Shown here piece after piece: positions 53,496 to 63,100 of a DNA stretch of 64,000 nucleotides. Under the pieces are notes generated by a model that did no database searches, had not been told where the DNA came from, and saw only the letters and a program-made list of their open reading frames with translations. Origin of the DNA: Clostridia bacterium (GTDB lineage Bacteria; Bacillota; Clostridia; TANB77; CAG-508). Every line of letters begins with the position of its first letter. The first letter of the stretch is position 1. The stretch spans positions 256,499 through 320,498 of the forward strand of contig JAFWYK010000010.1 of assembly GCA_017517685.1 (NCBI GenBank), in the 5' to 3' direction. The translations under genes were made by a program, and so were the position numbers.

Positions 53496-53936
53496 ATGGA
53501 AATATTTAATCAAATTATACATAATAAGTGTTTAACGGTACCAATCATATTATGGTGTGTAGTGCAAGTATCAAAATTTCTTTTAGAATTAATAATTAAT
53601 AAGAAAATCAATTTTAAGAGATTAGTTGGAGCTGGAGGAATGCCTAGTTCTCATTCAGCAATTGTTTGTGCTTTAGCATCATGTATTGGAAAAGCATATG
53701 GTTTTGATTCAGGGGTGTTTGCTATATCATTAATATTTGCATTTGTGGTAATGTACGATGCATGTGGCGTAAGAAGAGCGGCAGGAAAACAAGCAGGTAT
53801 ATTAAATAAAATCTTAGATACACCAGGAATGTCTACTGTAGAAGTACAAGAAAAACTTATAGAAGCTTTAGGACATACACCAATACAAGTTTTTGTAGGA
53901 GCATTTATAGGATTTGTAGTTGGTTATATTGTATAA
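53496..53936 (+). CDS. Divergent PAP2-family membrane protein (DUF212)
   Basis: The 146-residue membrane protein carries the DUF212/YuiD motifs: GGMPSSHSAIVCALA near residue 48 and VVMYDACGVRRAAGKQA near 84. These are related to acid phosphatase/haloperoxidase active sites, so a lipid-phosphate phosphatase role is possible. It lies 6 bp after xseB. Confidence 0.9.
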   Translation: MEIFNQIIHNKCLTVPIILWCVVQVSKFLLELIINKKINFKRLVGAGGMPSSHSAIVCALASCIGKAYGFDSGVFAISLIFAFVVMYDACGVRRAAGKQAGILNKILDTPGMSTVEVQEKLIEALGHTPIQVFVGAFIGFVVGYIV

Positions 53937-53986
53937 GTACAAAAGAATATAATAGAGAGTTAATTAATTAAATAGGAGGGATTATT

Positions 53987-55648
53987 GTGTCAGATATTGA
54001 GATCGCAAGAAGTGTTAAATTAGAACACATAACAAAAATAGCAGCAAAGTATGGGATGACAGAAGATGATATTGAGTTGTATGGAAAGTACAAAGCTAAA
54101 GTATCAAATGAATTTATTCAAAAGGTTCAAAAAGAGAAAGATGCAAAATTAGTTTTAGTAACAGCAATTAATCCTACACCACTTGGAGAAGGAAAAACAA
54201 CAGTTGCCATAGGTCTTTCTGATGGATTAAATAGAATTGGTAAAAAATCTGTGCTTGCTTTAAGAGAACCATCATTAGGACCAGTATTTGGAGTAAAAGG
54301 TGGAGCCACAGGTGGAGGACATGCTCAAGTTGCCCCAATGGAAGATATCAATTTGCATTTTACAGGAGATATTCATGCAATAACATCTGCGAATAATCTT
54401 CTATCAGCGATGATAGATAACCATATCTATTATGGAAATGCTTTAGGATTTAAAAAAGTAATTTGGAAAAGATGTGTTGATTTAAATGATAGAGCTTTAA
54501 GAGAAGTTGAAATAGGTCTATCAAAAGAAAAGAATATGGTACCAAGACCAGATGGGTTTGATATTTCTGTTGCTTCAGAAATTATGGCAATATTCTGTTT
54601 ATCAAAAGATATAGAAGATTTAGAAAGAAGATTAGGAAATATTATTGTTGGATACAATAATGATGATAAACCAATATTTGCAAAAGACTTAAAAGCTGAA
54701 GGAGCATTAACTGTATTATTAAAAGATGCAATTAATCCTAATATTGTTCAAACGTTAGAACACAATTTAGCAGTTGTTCATGGAGGACCATTTGCTAATA
54801 TTGCTCATGGATGTAATAGTGTTATAGCAACAAAACTTGCATTAAAATTAGGTGATTATGTAATTACTGAAGCTGGATTTGGTGCTGATTTAGGAGCTGA
54901 AAAATTTGTGAATGTTAAATGCAGAAAAGCAGGTTTAAAACCAACTGTTGCTGTTTGCGTTGCTACGTTAAAAGCTTTAAAATATCATGGTGGAGTTAAA
55001 GCTGATGTTTGTTCAGAAGAAAATATAGAAGCTTTAGCAATTGGTATTGAAAACTTAAAGAGACATGTTGAAAATATTAAAGATAGATATGGTTTAATGC
55101 CAATTGTTGCTATTAATAGATATCAAAATGATACAGAAAAAGAATTAAAATTCTTAGAAGAAGAGTTAAAGAAAATAGGAGTAGAACTATCATTAACTGA
55201 AGTTTGGGCTAAAGGTGGAGAAGGTGCTATCGATTTAGCTGAAAAAGTTGTAAAACTTGCAGAAGGTGAATCAAAGATTAATTTTGTATATAAAGATGAA
55301 GAATCTATCAAAGATAAAATTTTAAAAGTTGCAAAAGAAGTATATGGAGCAGAGGGTGTAGAATATACTGATAATGCAATAGAAGAAATAGAACAAATTG
55401 AAAAGTTAGGTTATGGAAATTATCCAGTATGTATTGCAAAAACACAATACTCATTCTCTGATGATGCTAAAAATTTATTATGCGATAAACCATTTAAGAT
55501 TACTATTAAGGAAGCAATAGTTAAAAATGGAGCAGAGTTTGTTGTTATCAAAACAGGTAAAATATTTACTATGCCAGGATTACCTAGAGTTCCTGCAGCA
55601 GAATCAATTAGAATTGATGATAATGGAGATATCGAAGGAATATTCTAA
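53987..55648 (+). CDS. fhs: Formate-tetrahydrofolate ligase
   Basis: Makes 10-formyl-tetrahydrofolate from formate, ATP and tetrahydrofolate, feeding purines, fMet-tRNA (fmt) and dTMP (thyX). It starts at GTG after AGGAGGG. The P-loop INPTPLGEGKTTVAIGL near residue 61 and REPSLGPVFGVKGGATGGGHAQVAPMEDINLHFTGD (shown only in part: positions about 92-127) are family hallmarks. It is 553 residues, normal. Common in acetogenic and other Clostridia. Confidence 0.97.
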   Translation: MSDIEIARSVKLEHITKIAAKYGMTEDDIELYGKYKAKVSNEFIQKVQKEKDAKLVLVTAINPTPLGEGKTTVAIGLSDGLNRIGKKSVLALREPSLGPVFGVKGGATGGGHAQVAPMEDINLHFTGDIHAITSANNLLSAMIDNHIYYGNALGFKKVIWKRCVDLNDRALREVEIGLSKEKNMVPRPDGFDISVASEIMAIFCLSKDIEDLERRLGNIIVGYNNDDKPIFAKDLKAEGALTVLLKDAINPNIVQTLEHNLAVVHGGPFANIAHGCNSVIATKLALKLGDYVITEAGFGADLGAEKFVNVKCRKAGLKPTVAVCVATLKALKYHGGVKADVCSEENIEALAIGIENLKRHVENIKDRYGLMPIVAINRYQNDTEKELKFLEEELKKIGVELSLTEVWAKGGEGAIDLAEKVVKLAEGESKINFVYKDEESIKDKILKVAKEVYGAEGVEYTDNAIEEIEQIEKLGYGNYPVCIAKTQYSFSDDAKNLLCDKPFKITIKEAIVKNGAEFVVIKTGKIFTMPGLPRVPAAESIRIDDNGDIEGIF

Positions 55649-55654
55649 AGTAAT

Positions 55655-55691
55655 AAAAAAACATCTGATGAAAATCAGATGTTTTTTTTTT
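55655..55691. terminator. Bidirectional terminator between fhs and the CBM protein gene
   Basis: AAAAAACATCTGAT pairs with ATCAGATGTTTTTT. The long T-run on + and A-run on the other side suit both converging genes. Confidence 0.92.
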
Positions 55692-55699
55692 ATTAATTA

Positions 55700-56974
55700 T
55701 TATTTATTTTTTTCTTCAAAGAAATCAGCTGATAGCATTTTTGGTAATGTGTTAAATAATTTGTAGAACGCAAGTTTTACTCTCTTTTTAAACATATAGA
55801 ATTTTCCAAGTGATCTTGCGCTTACTAAAAATGTATCTTCTGGTTGTTTAACTTCGATTAAAGCTGTTGATTCAGCTTCTTTTTTAGAAGCGATTTCTTC
55901 TCTTGCTTCTTGAGCTAAAGTTTCAATTAAAGATACTTCGTCATCACTAAAATCTGTTTCATATTCTTCTTCAGTTTCAGAAATAGTTTCAACTGTAACA
56001 GGTGATTCTATTTCTTCTGTAGTTTCAATATAATTAACTTCAGTTTTTTCTTGAACTGATTGTTGAATTTCTGTAATAAGATTATCAATCATATCATTTA
56101 CTTTAGCGTCTTCGGCTGTTTGAAGTGAAGAATATTCTTCACCTAAATCTTCAGTTTCGAATGATGCTGATGTAATGATAGGAGAAAGTATTTCATCAAT
56201 TAATGAATTCATATTGAATGAAGATTTTTCTTCTTCCTTAACTTCGGCAGCTTCTTGTGGTGTAGCCTTATCTGCTAAGATATCAGAAAGTAAAGATTGT
56301 TTTTCAGAAACTTCTTTAACTTCTTCAACTTCGATTTTTTGAATATTTTCTACTACAGTAGTTTCTTCAACTACTGTTTCAGTTTTTTCTTCAACTTCTG
56401 GAGCATATATTTCATTAAATAATTGTTCGATATCATTGTTTAATGTAGTAGCATCTGTTGATGTAACTAAAGAATCTTCAATTGAAACAGATTCATTTTT
56501 TTCATAAGAAACTTCAAATTCTTCAACAACTGGAGTTTCAATAATTGGTTCAACAGTAGCTTCAACTATAGGAGCAGTAACAACATTTTTTGCTTCAATT
56601 TCAGAAATGTTGATTTCAAAAAGGTTTTCTAGGATTTCATTAATTACATTTTCGTTAAGAATAAAGGCACTTTCTACAACTACATCTTCAATTTCAAACA
56701 CATAGTTTCCACCATAGTTGTTATCCCATTCGTTATTTGAGTTTTTGAAACAACAGTTAAATAGTGCATAATCTAACATATTAACTTCTGCTTGATATCC
56801 ATTTTCAGTTTTGTCCATTTTTACTTCATTTGTATGTTCCCAGTGAGAACCAAATCCATAAACAATAGATACTGATTCAGAACCTTTTTCAAATAAGTAT
56901 CCTGAATAAGTAATTTTGGCTGGACGGCCTTTTGTTAAATTGCCTTCGATTTTAATGTAATTAGAAAAATCCAT
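55700..56974 (-). CDS. Cytoplasmic protein with CBM25/26-like starch/glycogen-binding module
   Basis: Residues 1-95 resemble family 25/26 carbohydrate-binding modules: YIKIEGNLTKGRPAKITYSG, then ALFNCCFKNSNNEWDNNYGG followed by NYVFEI. No signal peptide is present, so it likely binds intracellular glycogen. Residues about 100-375 are a low-complexity acidic region rich in Glu, Val, Thr and Ser. The C-terminal ~45 residues (SLGKFYMFKKRVKLAFYKLF) form a basic amphipathic helix. The layout suggests a scaffold or tether rather than an enzyme. It may act with the GH15 enzyme encoded at 9323. AGGAG precedes the ATG. Confidence 0.75.
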   Translation of the reverse strand: MDFSNYIKIEGNLTKGRPAKITYSGYLFEKGSESVSIVYGFGSHWEHTNEVKMDKTENGYQAEVNMLDYALFNCCFKNSNNEWDNNYGGNYVFEIEDVVVESAFILNENVINEILENLFEINISEIEAKNVVTAPIVEATVEPIIETPVVEEFEVSYEKNESVSIEDSLVTSTDATTLNNDIEQLFNEIYAPEVEEKTETVVEETTVVENIQKIEVEEVKEVSEKQSLLSDILADKATPQEAAEVKEEEKSSFNMNSLIDEILSPIITSASFETEDLGEEYSSLQTAEDAKVNDMIDNLITEIQQSVQEKTEVNYIETTEEIESPVTVETISETEEEYETDFSDDEVSLIETLAQEAREEIASKKEAESTALIEVKQPEDTFLVSARSLGKFYMFKKRVKLAFYKLFNTLPKMLSADFFEEKNK

Positions 56975-57156
56975 TTTTTGACACTCCTATACCTTTTAAT
57001 TAAGAGTATTATATTAATAAAATACCTTTTTTTCAAGGCAATTAGTATAATTAATAATTACTTTTGTATTACAATATTACAAAAATGTTACAATAATAAA
57101 AGGTATATTTTTGGAAAAATGTATAATACTAGAAACAATGGAGAAAGGGGGATTTT

Positions 57157-57810
57157 ATGAAAATAAAAAAGATTGTAATATTATTTATTTTTTTGATATT
57201 GATTTTAAAGCTTATTCCAATTTGTTATGGTTTATCAAAATATGGTTCAAGAGGAGAGGAAGTTAAACAAATTCAAACTAAATTAAAATCATGGGGATAT
57301 TATTCAGGGAAAGTGGATGGAATATATGGTTCAAAAACTTATGAAGCTGTTAAAAATTTTCAAAAGAAGAATAACTTAGACGTCGATGGAATTGCTGGAG
57401 ATAAAACATTAAAAGCTTTAGGAATAAATTCTAGTGGAAATAAAGGAGGTAGTACTAATAATTCAGATTTAAATCTATTAACTAGATTAGTATATGGTGA
57501 AGCTAGAGGTGAACCGTATAAAGGAATGGTTGCGGTTGCTGCTACGGTATTAAATAGGGTTTCTGATTCAAGATTTCCTAATACAATAGCTGGAGTTATT
57601 TATCAATCAGGAGCTTATACTTGTGTATCAGATGGGCAAATTAATTTATCACCAAATGCTCAATCTAAAAAAGCTGCACAGGATGCGATAAATGGATGGG
57701 ATCCAACGTATGGATGCATCTATTATTTTAATCCTAGTACAGCTACTTCTAAATGGATATGGAGTCGACCACAAGTATTAACTATTGGTAAACACATTTT
57801 TTGTAAGTAA
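57157..57810 (+). CDS. sleB: SleB-type cell wall/cortex hydrolase
   Basis: A signal peptide (about 1-25) is followed by a peptidoglycan-binding domain (YGSRGEEVKQIQTKLKSWGYY...DGIAGDKTLKALGI, about 28-88) and a SleB/Hydrolase_2 domain (LLTRLVYGEARGEPYKGMVAV near 107, with the catalytic Glu; YYFNPSTATSKWIW near 192). SleB lyses spore cortex during germination, so the organism may form spores, although related enzymes exist in non-sporulating cells. It has an AAAGGGGG site. Its stop abuts the stop of the converging MFS gene. Confidence 0.9.
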   Translation: MKIKKIVILFIFLILILKLIPICYGLSKYGSRGEEVKQIQTKLKSWGYYSGKVDGIYGSKTYEAVKNFQKKNNLDVDGIAGDKTLKALGINSSGNKGGSTNNSDLNLLTRLVYGEARGEPYKGMVAVAATVLNRVSDSRFPNTIAGVIYQSGAYTCVSDGQINLSPNAQSKKAAQDAINGWDPTYGCIYYFNPSTATSKWIWSRPQVLTIGKHIFCK

Positions 57811-59130
57811 TTAATTTTCAACTTGTTTTTCGTCGTAATAAATATCTTCTTTAGGATATTCTTCTGGTTTTAAACCAACTCTGCTAGACATATATATTAA
57901 TAATATAATCATTGCAGTAGTAGAGACTAAACCAAGAATTAAAGTGGTCATTGCATTTGAATAATATCCCATTATCCAAGAACATATTAATGATAAGACT
58001 GTTGATGAAATATATTCAATAAATAAATTTGCTGAATATATTTTTAATCTCATATTACTATCGCAAAAACTATTTAAGTATTGTTTTATTAATGTATAGA
58101 AAGGACCTTTCATAATGTAGTTTACAGCAAACGCTAAAAGTAATAAATAATACATTATGAATAGTGGTAATTTAAGTAATACTACAGCACCATAAACTAT
58201 TATTGATAATGTGTAAGATAAACCAATTAATGTTAAGGTTTTATTAGTATAAGTTTTGTGAATACTATAACTTTTGGTAGCAGATATACTTGCTACAATT
58301 CCAAAAATTGTAAATATTATTCCAAAGTATTCTGATGATACGCCAACATCGTCTAGTAAGCTACGACGAAATGTATTAGTTAAGAACATTAAACTTGCCA
58401 TCAAACTGTTATAAAGTATTAATGCACGTAATCTTCTGGATTTTAATATAAATTTAAAGGCAATTCCTAAGTCTTTAAAGTGTTTTATGAATTGTTCTTT
58501 TGCAGATTGTTTAGCAACATCTTCGTTATCAGTTGGAATTTCGTGAAGCATAGCTGATAAGAATATAGTAAATAGAGTTACAATTAAACAAATGATTAAT
58601 GGAATATATGGATTAATAACATATAAGAATCCAGTTCCTAAAGAAGTGATGGCATCTAAGAAGAAATAACCGGCTGCTGATTTGCCTTCATATTTTGTAA
58701 ATTGTTCTCGCTTATTTGATGTGTCTTCTAAAGAATCATACAAAAGTGTAGATTCAGCCATTGCTTTAATAACAAAAGCAAATGCTAAAAATAAATTAGA
58801 TATTATCATTGTAAATGTATCGATAAGTCCAATTGTTAATAATACGAATATTGCAACCGCAATGTTTGAAACAATTAAGCTGTTTCGTTTTCCAAATTTT
58901 TGAATGAAAATTGTACATGGTAGTTGAAATATAAGTTTAAATAAAGGATAGAAAGAATCAGCAAATACTATTTGTGCAGTACTTAATCCTTTTACATTTA
59001 CTAAAAATAGATATGAAATTGTGTAATAGAAAATAAGATCGTAAGATAAAATCCTATACATGGTAATTATTTTACGATTTTTTGCTTTATTATTTAAAAC
59101 TTCTGCATCATTTTGAATTGAAAGTTTCAT
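57811..59130 (-). CDS. Major facilitator superfamily transporter
   Basis: The 439-residue protein has about twelve hydrophobic segments and a central cytoplasmic loop (about 195-225), as in MFS carriers. Near the N-terminus, FADSFYPLFKLIFQLPCTIFIQ and KFGKRNSLIVSN correspond to the helix 2-3 loop of MFS proteins. The substrate cannot be told. GGAG lies 7 nt before the ATG. The C-terminus is acidic. It converges on sleB with no spacer, so neither has a private terminator. Confidence 0.85.
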   Translation of the reverse strand: MKLSIQNDAEVLNNKAKNRKIITMYRILSYDLIFYYTISYLFLVNVKGLSTAQIVFADSFYPLFKLIFQLPCTIFIQKFGKRNSLIVSNIAVAIFVLLTIGLIDTFTMIISNLFLAFAFVIKAMAESTLLYDSLEDTSNKREQFTKYEGKSAAGYFFLDAITSLGTGFLYVINPYIPLIICLIVTLFTIFLSAMLHEIPTDNEDVAKQSAKEQFIKHFKDLGIAFKFILKSRRLRALILYNSLMASLMFLTNTFRRSLLDDVGVSSEYFGIIFTIFGIVASISATKSYSIHKTYTNKTLTLIGLSYTLSIIVYGAVVLLKLPLFIMYYLLLLAFAVNYIMKGPFYTLIKQYLNSFCDSNMRLKIYSANLFIEYISSTVLSLICSWIMGYYSNAMTTLILGLVSTTAMIILLIYMSSRVGLKPEEYPKEDIYYDEKQVEN

Positions 59131-59194
59131 TTTTTTCTCCTTGGTATAATTCTTTTAATAAATTATATCATAAGCATTTAATTTGTAAATAAAA

Positions 59195-59223
59195 TTGACA
59201 AAAACGTAACATATTGGTAATAT
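59195..59223 (+). promoter_or_regulatory. Promoter of the yqeG operon
   Basis: TTGACA (59195-59200), 17-nt spacer, TAATAT (59218-59223). Confidence 0.7.
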
Positions 59224-59248
59224 ATATATGAAATTATAAGGGGGAATT

Positions 59249-59749
59249 ATGAAACTTTATCCAAATCATTATTGTGAAAATATAACAACATTAACACCAG
59301 AATTTTTAAAAGAAAATAACATTAAGGCATTAATTTTAGATGTTGATAACACACTTTTAGATTTTAATTTAAAAATTGTGGATGGATTAAAACAATGGCA
59401 TGATAAGATTAGAGAAAATGGCGTAAAATGTATCATTTTATCTAATAGTAATAAATTAACAAAAGTAAAGATGGTAGCAGATTTATTAGATATTCCTTTT
59501 ATCAAATTTGCAATGAAACCTTTAAAAAGAGGTTTTAAAATGGCTCAAAAACAATTAGATATTCCATTTGAAAATATTGCAGCTGTAGGAGATCAAATTT
59601 TTACAGATGTTATTGGAGCAAATGGTGTAAAAATGTTTTCAATTCTAGTTAAACCATTAGACAAAAAAGATTTGTGGATGACTAGATTTAAAAGACCAAT
59701 AGAAGAATTAGTAATTAAAAGTTATTTAAAAAAGCAGGTAGATAAATAA
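59249..59749 (+). CDS. yqeG: YqeG-family HAD phosphatase
   Basis: HAD hydrolase of the phosphatidylglycerophosphatase-like YqeG group. The DxDxT motif is in LILDVDNTLLDFN (about 30-42), the Ser motif in IILSNSNKLTKV near 70, and GDQIFTDVIGAN near 117. It begins MKLYPNHYCENITTLTPEFL, typical of YqeG. It is 166 residues, and its stop overlaps the next start by one base. Confidence 0.93.
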   Translation: MKLYPNHYCENITTLTPEFLKENNIKALILDVDNTLLDFNLKIVDGLKQWHDKIRENGVKCIILSNSNKLTKVKMVADLLDIPFIKFAMKPLKRGFKMAQKQLDIPFENIAAVGDQIFTDVIGANGVKMFSILVKPLDKKDLWMTRFKRPIEELVIKSYLKKQVDK

Positions 59750-60516
59750 TGTATTTTAACAATATACAAATTTTATATTATGTAGTTATTGGAATTATAG
59801 GCTTATTTGTTGGAAAGTTTACTGCGTGGTGTAATATTAGAATTCCTGAAAAAAAGAGTGTTTTTTCTAAAGAATTTTTTAAAGCAAATAAAGATGGTTT
59901 ACCAGGAAATTATATTTTTATGATTATAACTGCAGCTCTTTATGTAGCACTATTATTTAAGTTTGGAATTGACAAAGTTCATATAGCTAAAAACTTAGAT
60001 TTATTAAAATTTTTAATATTAATACCAATGCTATTATTAACATTTTCAATTGACATTAAACACAGAATTATTCCAAATAGATTAAATTTAACAATTTTTG
60101 AAACTGGTTTAATTTTAAGTTTTATATATGGTATAACTAATGTTAATATGGCTAAAGATTTTATTTTAGGTATGGTAATAGGTGTACTTATATTTGTTGC
60201 TATTACTCTTTTAGGTTGGATTGCATCAGGAAAAGAGTCAATGGGATTAGGTGATATTAAGTTTATGGGGGCAATTGGCTTGTTCTTCGGAATGAGCGGA
60301 ATTGCTGAAGTATCTGTATTATCATTCTTTATTGCTGCAGTAATATGTGTTTTTGTAATTATAATAAGACTGATATTAAAGAAAAAGGATGAGTATGTAC
60401 CATTTGGACCATTTTTATCAACATCAGCGATTGTATGTATGTTTATACCTAGTGGATATGTATTTAATATCTTTTTAGATTTCTGCAAAATGATGAGTCA
60501 AGCAATTTTAAAATAA
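59749..60516 (+). CDS. Prepilin-peptidase-like A24 membrane protease
   Basis: The 255-residue multi-pass protein (about six to seven helices) has both aspartates of A24 prepilin peptidases: SIDIKHRIIPN near residue 103 and the GxGD-type MGLGDIKFMGA near 167. The N-terminal methylase-like part is shortened and lacks the paired CxxC zinc motifs, so it may cleave but not methylate. Its overlap with yqeG is unusual. The pilin-like protein at 13514 is a candidate substrate. Confidence 0.88.
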   Translation: MYFNNIQILYYVVIGIIGLFVGKFTAWCNIRIPEKKSVFSKEFFKANKDGLPGNYIFMIITAALYVALLFKFGIDKVHIAKNLDLLKFLILIPMLLLTFSIDIKHRIIPNRLNLTIFETGLILSFIYGITNVNMAKDFILGMVIGVLIFVAITLLGWIASGKESMGLGDIKFMGAIGLFFGMSGIAEVSVLSFFIAAVICVFVIIIRLILKKKDEYVPFGPFLSTSAIVCMFIPSGYVFNIFLDFCKMMSQAILK

Positions 60517-60552
60517 CAAGAAATTATTTTAAATTTTGAGGAGTTGAATTTT

Positions 60553-61620
60553 ATGAATGTAAGAATTAAATGGTTAAGAAATCAACTTATGTCGCTAAAT
60601 CTTGATGGGATGATTGTCTCAAATCCAATAAATGTTAAATATTTAACAGGGCTTTCTGAAGAGGGAATTTTGATTATAGCTCCAAAAGAAAATATATTTG
60701 TAACTGATGGAAGATATATAGAGAGTGTTAATAGAAATTTAACATTAGATGATGAGATAGTTGCTTATGAAACTAAAAATCTAAATAAATATGATTATGA
60801 AGCGATTTTTATGCTTTCAGAAAATGTAGGATTTGAAGAAAACTATGTAACTTATGAACAATATAAAAAATATTTGCAAACATATCAAGTTAATTTAGTT
60901 GAAACTGAAGGACTAATAGAAAACCAAAGAATTGTAAAAGATGAAGATGAAATAGAAACAATAAGAAAAGCTTGTGAAATAACAGACAAAGCATATGAAT
61001 ATATTATAAGAAATATTAAAAAAGGTATGACAGAAAAAGAAGTAGCGTTTGAAATTGAAAAATTTATGATTTTAAATGGTGCTGATACTAAAGCGTTTGA
61101 TTTGATAGTAGCTTTTGGAGAAAATACTTCAATGCCACATGCTGTTCCAACAGATAGAGTTGTGCAAAAAGGTGATATTATTCAATTTGATATTGGCTGC
61201 AAAGTAAATGGATATTGTTCTGATTTTTCTAGAGTAGTGTTTGTTGAAGAAATGAAAGAAGAATACAAAACAGTATATGATTTTGTATTGGGTGAGCAAA
61301 AAAGACTAGAAGCTGCATTGAAGGATGGGGCTAATATAAAAACAGTTATTAAAGACAGAGAAACTGAATATAGATTAAAAAATTATGCAATAATGCATGC
61401 TTTTGGACATGGTGTAGGACTTAATATACATGAAGCTCCTATATTAAGATCAACAATTGATTGTACATTAAAAGAAAATTCTGTAATAGCTGTTGAACCA
61501 GGAGTATATCTTCCTGGAAAATATGGTATTAGAATTGAAGATACTTATAGAGTAACTAAAACAGGTTGTCAAAATTTGACTACATCTGATAAAGACTATA
61601 CTATAATAAAGTTGTCATAA
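60553..61620 (+). CDS. Xaa-Pro aminopeptidase (M24)
   Basis: Metallopeptidase releasing residues before proline. An N-terminal creatinase-like domain (residues 1-120) precedes the pita-bread domain, with metal ligands in FDIGCKVNGYCSDFSR, HAFGHGVGLNIHEAP, AVEPGVYLP and IRIEDTYRV. The start at 60553 (MNVRIKWLRNQL) has GGAG 9 nt upstream; the TTG at 60544 abuts it. The length is 355 residues. efp follows, as in many Bacillota. Confidence 0.95.
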   Translation: MNVRIKWLRNQLMSLNLDGMIVSNPINVKYLTGLSEEGILIIAPKENIFVTDGRYIESVNRNLTLDDEIVAYETKNLNKYDYEAIFMLSENVGFEENYVTYEQYKKYLQTYQVNLVETEGLIENQRIVKDEDEIETIRKACEITDKAYEYIIRNIKKGMTEKEVAFEIEKFMILNGADTKAFDLIVAFGENTSMPHAVPTDRVVQKGDIIQFDIGCKVNGYCSDFSRVVFVEEMKEEYKTVYDFVLGEQKRLEAALKDGANIKTVIKDRETEYRLKNYAIMHAFGHGVGLNIHEAPILRSTIDCTLKENSVIAVEPGVYLPGKYGIRIEDTYRVTKTGCQNLTTSDKDYTIIKLS

Positions 61621-61624
61621 ATAC

Positions 61625-61653
61625 TTGATTAACTAGTTAAAATATGGTAATAT
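61625..61653 (+). promoter_or_regulatory. Promoter of efp
   Basis: TTGATT (61625-61630), 17-nt spacer, TAATAT (61648-61653). Confidence 0.55.
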
Positions 61654-61700
61654 TATATGTAGTTTAAATTAATATAAAAGAGAAAAGGGGAGTAATTAAA

Positions 61701-62267
61701 ATGGCTGATGTATACATGGCAGGTGACTTAAGAAACAACACAACATTTGAATTAGACGGAAACGTATTTAAAGTTGTTGAATTCCAACACGTTAAACCAG
61801 GAAAAGGAGCAGCGTTTGTTAGAGTAAAAATGAAAAACGTAATTACAGGTGCTGTAATTGAAAGAACATTTAATCCATCTGAAAAATTACAAGGTGCAGA
61901 AATCGAAAAAAGAGAAATGCAATACCTTTATAATGATGAAGGATTATATTATTTAATGGATAATGAAACATATGAACAAATTCCATTAAATGAAGAACAA
62001 TTAGGAGACGCTTTAAAATACATAAAAGAAAATATGAACGTTACAGTATTATCTTTTAAAGGAAAAGTATTTAACGTTGAACCACCTATGTTTGTTGAAT
62101 TAGAAGTTACATATACAGAACCAGGATTCAGTGGAAACACAACAACAACATCTGGAAAACCAGCTACACTTGAAAATGGATTAGAAATCTCTGTTCCATT
62201 ATTCGTAGAAATTGGAGATGTTTTAAGAATTGATACAAGAACTGGTTTATACATGGAAAGAATTTAA
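61701..62267 (+). CDS. efp: Elongation factor P
   Basis: EF-P relieves ribosome stalling at polyproline. The KOW-like N domain contains [21 protein letters not shown] (given in part) with the modifiable Lys at the KPGKG loop tip. Later [22 protein letters not shown] and the C-terminal domain ending [12 protein letters not shown] are typical. It is 188 residues with a GGGG-type site. The modifying enzyme is not in the window. Confidence 0.97.
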   Translation: MADVYMAGDLRNNTTFELDGNVFKVVEFQHVKPGKGAAFVRVKMKNVITGAVIERTFNPSEKLQGAEIEKREMQYLYNDEGLYYLMDNETYEQIPLNEEQLGDALKYIKENMNVTVLSFKGKVFNVEPPMFVELEVTYTEPGFSGNTTTTSGKPATLENGLEISVPLFVEIGDVLRIDTRTGLYMERI

Positions 62268-62280
62268 TTAATGATATAAA

Positions 62281-62310
62281 AAATGCAGCGAAGAAATTCG
62301 CTGCTTTTTT
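62281..62310 (+). terminator. Terminator after efp
   Basis: GCAGCGAA (62285-62292) / TTCGCTGC (62297-62304) with a T-run. Confidence 0.92.
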
Positions 62311-62316
62311 ATTACT

Positions 62317-63049
62317 TTATTTAAATATAAAATTAGAAATTGTTTGAGCCGTTATTGTTATTTGTTCTTTATTAGATATTTTTGCAATACCGTCATTTTT
62401 TTGGAATCCATATGTTCCAAAGAAAGCATGGTTACCACCAGGTATTATTAGTTCTTCTAAATTAGAATTTATATTATTTTTATATTTTGAATATTTTTCT
62501 TGATTTAGAATTTTATCTTCAGAACCATATATAGAAAGTACAGGTTTATTTTCTAAATTAGCTGTTGAATAAGATCCTAAAAGAATAATGCCGTTTGAAT
62601 TTTTCAGGTGTATTGCTTGCTTGAATTGCAGCCATACTTCCGCCAAGCGAGTGACCACCAATATACCATTGCTTGATTTCTGGGTATTCTACTATAACGT
62701 CTTCGGCAGAGTCTATATCAAAAACTGCAAGGTTAAATGGCATTGTTGCAACTATGGTTGTTATTCCTCGATTTGCACATTGAATACCAAGATAGTCATA
62801 AGCATTTTCGTCTACTTTTCCACCTGGATAAAAAATAAATCCGGTAGAAGAATTTGATGATTTAAACACTATGTTGTTGTTTTTATCAATTTGTTTTTTT
62901 ATAGTGTTGTTAGATGTTAGCTGATTTAAAGTGTTTAAGTCAGCTGGATAATACGTTAAAACATAAATAGAAAATAATGTAATTAAAGACAAAGTGAAAA
63001 ATATAAAAATAATAGATTTTTTTGACAATTTGTTAATATTTAATTTCAT
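62317..63049 (-). pseudogene. Alpha/beta hydrolase split by a one-base frameshift
   Basis: The first part (from ATG 63049) has a membrane or signal helix, FYPGGKVDENAY and the nucleophile elbow YIGGHSLGGSMAAIQ. The frame breaks near 62595-62606 in an A-rich stretch. The other frame continues LLGSYSTANLENKPVLSIYGSEDKILN (in part) and PGGNHAFFGTYG, giving the acid Asp and catalytic His. Removing one base restores one ~244-residue anchored hydrolase, all catalytic residues present. It could be a recent mutation, phase variation or a sequencing error. Confidence 0.82.
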
Positions 63050-63072
63050 AATATACACCTTTTGTATTAAAA

Positions 63073-63100
63073 TAAAAAACAGCTATCATAAATAGCTGTT
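63073..63100 (-). terminator. Terminator after tRNA-Trp
   Basis: AACAGCTAT / ATAGCTGTT perfect 9-bp repeat with a T-run on the minus strand, adjacent to the tRNA 3' end. Confidence 0.88.

Noticed and set aside
62588..62857. Plus-strand ORF across the hydrolase
   Set aside because: Antisense shadow of the frameshifted hydrolase, Cys-rich and without a ribosome site.
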